From Diplosphaera chodatii (lineage: Eukaryota; Chlorophyta; Trebouxiophyceae; Prasiolales; Stichococcaceae), in contig JAALGY010000034.1 of the NCBI GenBank assembly GCA_032358165.1, forward strand, positions 186,001-250,000: 64,000 nt of DNA, written 5' to 3'. The number at the start of each line of letters is the position of its first letter. Within the stretch, counting starts at the first letter, position 1. This document shows positions 58,889 to 64,000 of the stretch, piece by piece. Below the pieces are notes generated by a model that did not search any database, was not told where the DNA came from, and worked only from the letters and a program-made list of their open reading frames with translations. A program made the position numbers and the translations under genes.

Positions 58889-59661
58889 ATCAGTCAGTGA
58901 TAGCCTCTACACCGACTGAACTGCAGCCTCTATGCTACCGCGCCTCTTTAATGCTCATCCAGCTGCAGATGCAGCCCAGCAGGTCCTCTGCACTCAACTG
59001 TATGTTGAGTGTATGCTAACAGTAGGGCATCTGCTCGCCAAAACGAGGAGACATGTACGTAGCAAACTGCGGCCACAATGCAGAAGGCTCGAGGCAGGTG
59101 AGTGTTCAGCACTTCGCTGGTTTTGTGAGGAGCGAGGTGCATGCACCGAGGATGTGAACCTGTGACAAATGCTGCACACCTTCGTTGCTGCGCTGGTGTG
59201 ATGTTTGCTGCTGGCCCTGCAAAACAGGAACCACTGCCAGAGTGCAGCATAAACATTGATCATACTGTAGTTATTACATATTATTATTCTGGCGGTGGGA
59301 AGCTGCACCGGATGCAGGTGCCTGATGCAGGTCAACATGCTGTCTGACACCCAGGCGGTCCTGGCTTCCCAAGCACATGTATGTACATGCTCCACGTTGG
59401 AGGTCAGTCACTTGAAAATTTAACATGGCTTCTGTTTGTGCAGACGCCTTTACATATGTGCTATTCACGCACCATTCAGGTAAGCCTGGTGCATGTGCTG
59501 TCGTGCAAGCTAGTACAGCCTGGTTGGCGCTGCTGCCATTTCTTCGCCACATTTACCACTGGGGTATAGTGGGTGCTGTTGCCAAGCGTCTTGTCCCACA
59601 TTTCGGCATTGCCTGCTGTCAGCTGTGAGTGCGCCGTATCTCCAGCCACCAACTGCTACGC
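58889..59661. other. spacer between array units 3 and 2
   Basis: About 770 bp without a supported exon; presumed promoter of unit 3 and 3' UTR of unit 2. Confidence 0.4.
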
Positions 59662-61537
59662 CTATTGCCACCACTGATGCGGGTCTGGAAAGTCTCCGCC
59701 CTGGTCGTCATCCATGCCGCTGCCACCGCTGCTGGTCTCGCTGTCTGAGTCCTCAGCGTCGTCTGCTTCGCACTCCGCATGCTCCATCTGCCAGACCAAG
59801 CCATGTGTTGAGCACACCACCACAAGACAGGTCGGCAAGACCTACATGACTGGTCAGGGCCTCAGGGGCGCAAGCCAAAGCATGGCGCATCGCGTCGGAC
59901 ACAAGCCAGTCGTTCACAAGCACATGCATGATGGCTGTGCTTTGAGCGTTTGACCAAAGAGTAAATGCTGGCGTGCCACGCCAACATGCCCAGGCTGGGC
60001 ATGTTGCAGGTGACAAACCCCTCCGCTCAACAAGAAGACTTGAAAAGATCAGCACAGCAGCGGAAGGTCACCTCCATGCTCATGTTCATGACGCACAGTT
60101 CCTCGACGGCCTGGTCCAGCTGTTCCTTCAATAAGTTCTGTGCCATCTGCTGTACAAAACACGAATAACAGACACTAAAGTGCCGCAGCAGCGCTTCTTG
60201 CAGCAGCCATGCAGGGATAGAAGAAAAAGGTTCCAGCAATGTGGAACGTACTGCATATTACCATTGTGCTGTCCATGCACACCTGTATCACTGGTATGCA
60301 CGACCTTCTGAATGTGCCGAGCAATTGTGTGTTCGCATTCACTTCTCTTTGTATGCTGTTGAGCATCCTCATCGTGAGCTTGCTGATGTAGTCTGCAGTT
60401 CCACAAAATACAGTCAGTCCGACAGCTGCAGTATATAAACCTGGTATTTATTTACCCATGATCGGATGGGCAACCTTCGGCACAACAGTGGACGGTGTGC
60501 CATGCTGATGCTGCCTGCCAGCAGAGACTTGGGAACAATTTCCGTCCAGAACGTCACCAGAGCTCAACAGACACATGCAGCTGGCTGCAGCACCGCTGCA
60601 TCAGCGCTTCCCAGCCAAGCTGAGCGGCGCGCACCTGCCACCTCATCACGGCACAACTTCCATGTTGTGCGCCCGCACCCGTGCAGCCGCCCGGCCGGCC
60701 GTGCCGCCCACCTGCGGTGTGCCCCAAAGGAAGCACCCATGACCATCTGCACATCAACATCTGCGGTGACAGTTGCACAGCCAGCATGCAACTGGCAAAT
60801 CTCTCTGCATCGATCAGCATGGGCGAATGTTAGTTTGACATGCTGACAGCATGCATGTCGGTTGGCATGAATGCTACAGCAGGTGAGGTGCAGCCAGGCA
60901 CAGCAGCATTGCTTCATGTCACGTCAACAGTTGGCACAGCGCCCATTGCTGCCACCAGTGGCATTGCTGCTCCTGAGGACTGACCGCAGGCTGTCAGACA
61001 ATCTGGGTCAGACAACCACGGATGCGTGTGCTGTTACTGCGTGTAGTGACCTGTTGACAGAGTGGTTACGCCACAACATCGTGCTGCTTGCTGCGGTTGA
61101 TGCAGCGTGCGCTGTGTCCTCAACATCGCTGCCGTCCGTGCTGCCTGCAACACCCAGAAAATGGTACACCTGTGGACGGTTGCCAAGTCACTGTCTGAGA
61201 GCATGACGACAGTGCTAGCTATATTAGCTAACAGACGTGAGTATGGTGCACAAGCTTCGTTGGGCAGCTACTTGCAGGGGTCTTGTAGGGTACAGGATGG
61301 CCATCTGCCGCGTACCAGGGTAATTGCGCATCGCTGTATGACCACGCAATCGAGGAACTCACATGTTGTCCAGCTGCTGCCAGATGAAGTACTACTGCTG
61401 CTGGATGAGGTAGGACTGGGTGAATGGCCAGCAGCAGCACGGTTGTCCTTGAGCCTCTGTAGGTCCCGCCGCTCTATGCACCCCAGGTGTCGAACCTGTG
61501 CTTGCCGTATGAGAGCATTCAGCTGAGTGTCGTCCAT
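59662..61537 (-). CDS. array unit 2, family member with acidic WWQ tail
   Basis: Exons: 61537 to about 61361 (MDDTQLNALIRQAQVRHLG, then Ser-rich ending SSGSSWTT), a possible tiny exon near 61315 (PWYAADGH), 60711-60635 (WAARPAGRLHGCGRTTWKL...DEVAG), 60392-60283 (YISKLTMRMLNSIQ...RRSCIPVIQ), 60146-60072 (MAQNLLKEQLDQAVEELCVM), 59787-59662 (ECEADDAEDSDSETSSGGSG...DPHQWWQ, stop). Joins from the WAARP exon onwards are in phase and open. The first Met is a reasonable start because a helical segment follows at once. Confidence 0.6.
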
Positions 61538-62499
61538 GGTCAGCAGCAGCTGCTGGTGGTACGGTCGCCAGAGTAGCGCGCAAGGCCGTATTACATTCCA
61601 ATCTGTCAGATCAAGGAGCTGCTGGCTTGCTTTTGCAAATGGCAGTGCGTGCACTGTCTATAGGGCTGCAGTCGGATTCGACATTCTCCAAGAAGATCGT
61701 GCGAGGCACGGGCAAGCATGTGGTCGTCTGACTGTGACAACGACCAGCAGCCTGTACTGTCAATGAATGGCAAGATGAGCCCTTATTGCTGCGGGCGTGG
61801 ACGGGGTGAAGACTTGGCACTGGACTCGAGGACACCAACATCCATGATGCCGCTGGACATTCACCCGGCGGTCGGCAGCCACATCAAGTGCAGATGCGCA
61901 GCGCTGTGCTGTGGATTACAGACAAACATCCCCGAATCCACCATCATCAATCACTGCATCACTAATGCTCAAGCCGACGACGATGTGGGTCGGCGCTAGA
62001 ATTGCACCACATGCAAGGCTGCGTATTGCTTGGCTGGCTGAATCCGTGTGCATCCGTCCGTATAACCGAGCTATACATACATTTGGCTGATAGAACATAC
62101 ATTTGGCTGATAGAACTTGCATATGACTACACTAGCTAGGTCCCTACATGCTGCCTTAGAGCACAACCTGTGCACTGACGCATACCAGGATCTTTGGTAG
62201 TCACTTTCATGATTATGTAATAGAACCCATGTGCTGGCTGTTGTGAAAGCTGCTGTCCAGCTGTCCATGCATCCATCCATCTCCAGCTTGGAGCAGCCGG
62301 CCCATTTGCCAAGCACTGCCCAGGGTGCTCGTCCATCCGCAGCTGCTGCACGCAGCCGCTCTGGTCTTTCTGACGGGCCATCATTCGGCAAAGAAGAAGT
62401 GTTTTCGTGGTCCACCTGACCACCGAAAGAACACCAGTCAGTTGCCGCCTTTCAGGCTCACCAGCAGGTACATACCATATGCGCCATATGTCCAGGCCA
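61538..62499. other. spacer between array units 2 and 1
   Basis: About 960 bp without a supported exon. It includes a short tandem repeat of about 20 bp (62080-62118, acatttggctgatagaac twice). Confidence 0.4.
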
Positions 62500-64000
62500 G
62501 ATTCCTGCAAGCTGGAAAGGTGCCCTGCTGCTGGGGCGCACTGCAGCACCCAGCCCGAACACATGTGCATCATGCACTTTGGACGGTAGCTGGCAACGCA
62601 TGTGGTTGGTGTCAGCCATATGCACAGATTGAAGCCTGATCCTGGCATGCAGACAAAGCAATTCGCTGCAGTGCTCACCCTCGAACATGCTGAGCAGTAT
62701 CATCTGAGAACGGTGATGCATCGCGCGGTCGAGCTGTCTGTTCAGAAAGCTGTCTGCCAGCGCCTGCAGGTAAGCCAATGCAGAGGTGGTGGTATGCTGG
62801 CATGGTTTTTGCATGGTCAAGGCTCGGCATAAATCATGGTTGCCGACATATATTGCAAGTGTTGACATGTAGCCAGGCGTTGCCTGCACTGTCGAGTTGT
62901 GCTCACCTGCACCACTGGCACACACGCCGCTCTGAAGCTGGCTGTGAGATCCACATCGCTGTGCGTGGCCTGCTTCGCCTTGAAGGTTTCCATCGCAGCT
63001 CTGGCAATTATTCCTGCACAGTGTTGCAGCAAAATCAGACAGCAGTGCCAGTGTCGTGTCTGTAACGGCAAGCACAGCTCTCAAGCATTTGCTAGGCGCT
63101 GTATCTATGCGTGCAGATTGGCACATTCAGACTTGACAAAGGCAAAATTACAAAGGTTTATTCAAGCTTGCGTCATGGTGTGGGCGCCGTGGATGAGGTA
63201 CACTCATCACACAGCCGCATTGGCACATCCCATTAGCTGGCAGCAGTGCCCACTGACTGCAGGTCTCGCACCTGCGGCTGCTGTGCTGCCCAGCTCCCAG
63301 GCAATGCGCATGTCCTCAGCCGGTGGCCCCATTGGCCGGGCTGCCCACCTGCAGAGCGGTTGTGCTGATGACTGCGATCTGCTTGCCGCACTTCGTTCTC
63401 ACGAGATAGAAGTGCACGTACTGCAACCGTTGCTGCCAAAGCGCAGGAAGCGCATGACATGGTGACATTCATATGCTGCCCTGCTTGCTTCTGGCGCAGC
63501 ATGCAGCAGGCATGGTAAGCAGGACGGCACTGTCTGATGACACCACTCACAGCGTTTGCAACCAGGACTGAGGACAGTGGTCGCCCAGCTTCTGGACATG
63601 AGGAGCCAGCCTGCGGTCACAATCAGCTCGACCATCCGCTGTGCCTGCTCACCCTTTGCCCATGTGGCCCTGCCATGACGGCGTGGTGCCGACCGGCTGC
63701 GGCGTAGGAAGGGCAGCGTTCGCCGAGTCCTCAGCACCGCCATCGCTTGCTGTGCAACATGCGACAATCAAGGCATCAGTCAGTTACATTCACAGGCCTG
63801 CGGTGGCATTTCGGAAGGTAGTGTCGATGCTGCAGACATGCCATCGGGCAGGCTTCATGCCCTCTGTTCATGCAGAAACTTTATTGCTTCCCTTGTGTGT
63901 GAGACATGGATCCCCAGTGCTTGTTGCTTTCAGCAGCATCGTATGCCAAAAGTCCCACACTAGGATATGGTGTTTTGCTCACCTGTCGTCCAGCTGCCAG
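62500..64000 (-). CDS. array unit 1, partial at the window edge
   Basis: Exons: end of the N-terminal exon at 64000-63983 (WQLDD or equivalent frame), about 63690-63650 (RATWAK, the diverged WQDH exon), 63348-63272 (WAARPMGPPAEDMRIAWELG), 63013-62907 (IIARAAMETFKAKQ...ASFRAACVPVVQ), 62763-62679 (ALADSFLNRQLDRAMHHRSQ...LLSMFE, ends in phase 1 as in unit 4). The C-terminal exon was not identified; a weak candidate is near 62500. The gene continues beyond the right edge. Confidence 0.5.

Noticed and set aside
1..64000. tRNA or rRNA genes
   Set aside because: I looked for cloverleaf-like B-box patterns and rRNA motifs by eye and found none I could fold convincingly; a tRNA scan could still find one.

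Overview
The window looks like nuclear DNA of a GC-rich green alga, probably a trebouxiophyte-like chlorophyte. Genes are split into many short exons by spliceosomal introns of roughly 70-500 bp. Coding bias is strongly towards Ala, Gly, Gln and Ser codons. The recognisable genes are those of a photosynthetic eukaryote: mitochondrial alternative oxidase, plastid-type LL-diaminopimelate aminotransferase and class I fructose-bisphosphate aldolase with N-terminal presequences, and a tRNA adenosine deaminase. I see no bacterial operon, CRISPR array or rRNA. All gene models were built by hand from reading frame, splice sites and intron phase, so exon ends marked 'about' may be off by a few bases.

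Left part (0-28 kb), housekeeping plus one unknown family. TAD1/ADAT1 (+, 68-3098) and alternative oxidase (+, 3515-6852) run in tandem. Three head-to-tail paralogues on the minus strand follow (8140-10236, 11437-14549, 16219-18419). They share intron phases and encode predicted single-pass membrane proteins of a family I do not recognise. DapL (+, 19320-23114, 13 exons) and class I aldolase (-, 27455-23670, 12 exons) converge; together they serve plastid lysine synthesis and the Calvin cycle/glycolysis.

Middle (28-44 kb). One very large gene (+, 28217-37005) encodes a low-complexity Ser/Ala/Gln-rich protein of about 2335 residues with a short, more ordered C-terminus that vaguely resembles plant DUF4378. 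It is followed by an orphan C-terminal exon of the right-hand family, a retroelement-type ORF (-, 40189-38678), and a poorly understood plus-strand gene (40941-44187). The last exon of that gene is a diverged copy of the last exon of the large gene.

Right part (44-64 kb). Eight consecutive minus-strand units repeat with a period of about 2.3-2.7 kb. They are divergent copies of one multi-exon gene: a Gln/Ser-rich N-terminal exon, a tiny WQDHSGNG exon, a WAARP exon, an exon ending in ACIPVVQ, a QLD helical exon, and a variable tail that is often acidic and ends DPPQWWQ. Exon phases agree between copies, and at least one copy carries a stop codon. I cannot assign a function. This array is the best candidate here for an undescribed family.

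Two further themes are direct tandem triplication of an exon fragment into the adjoining intron in two unrelated enzyme genes (AOX and aldolase), and several GC-AG introns.
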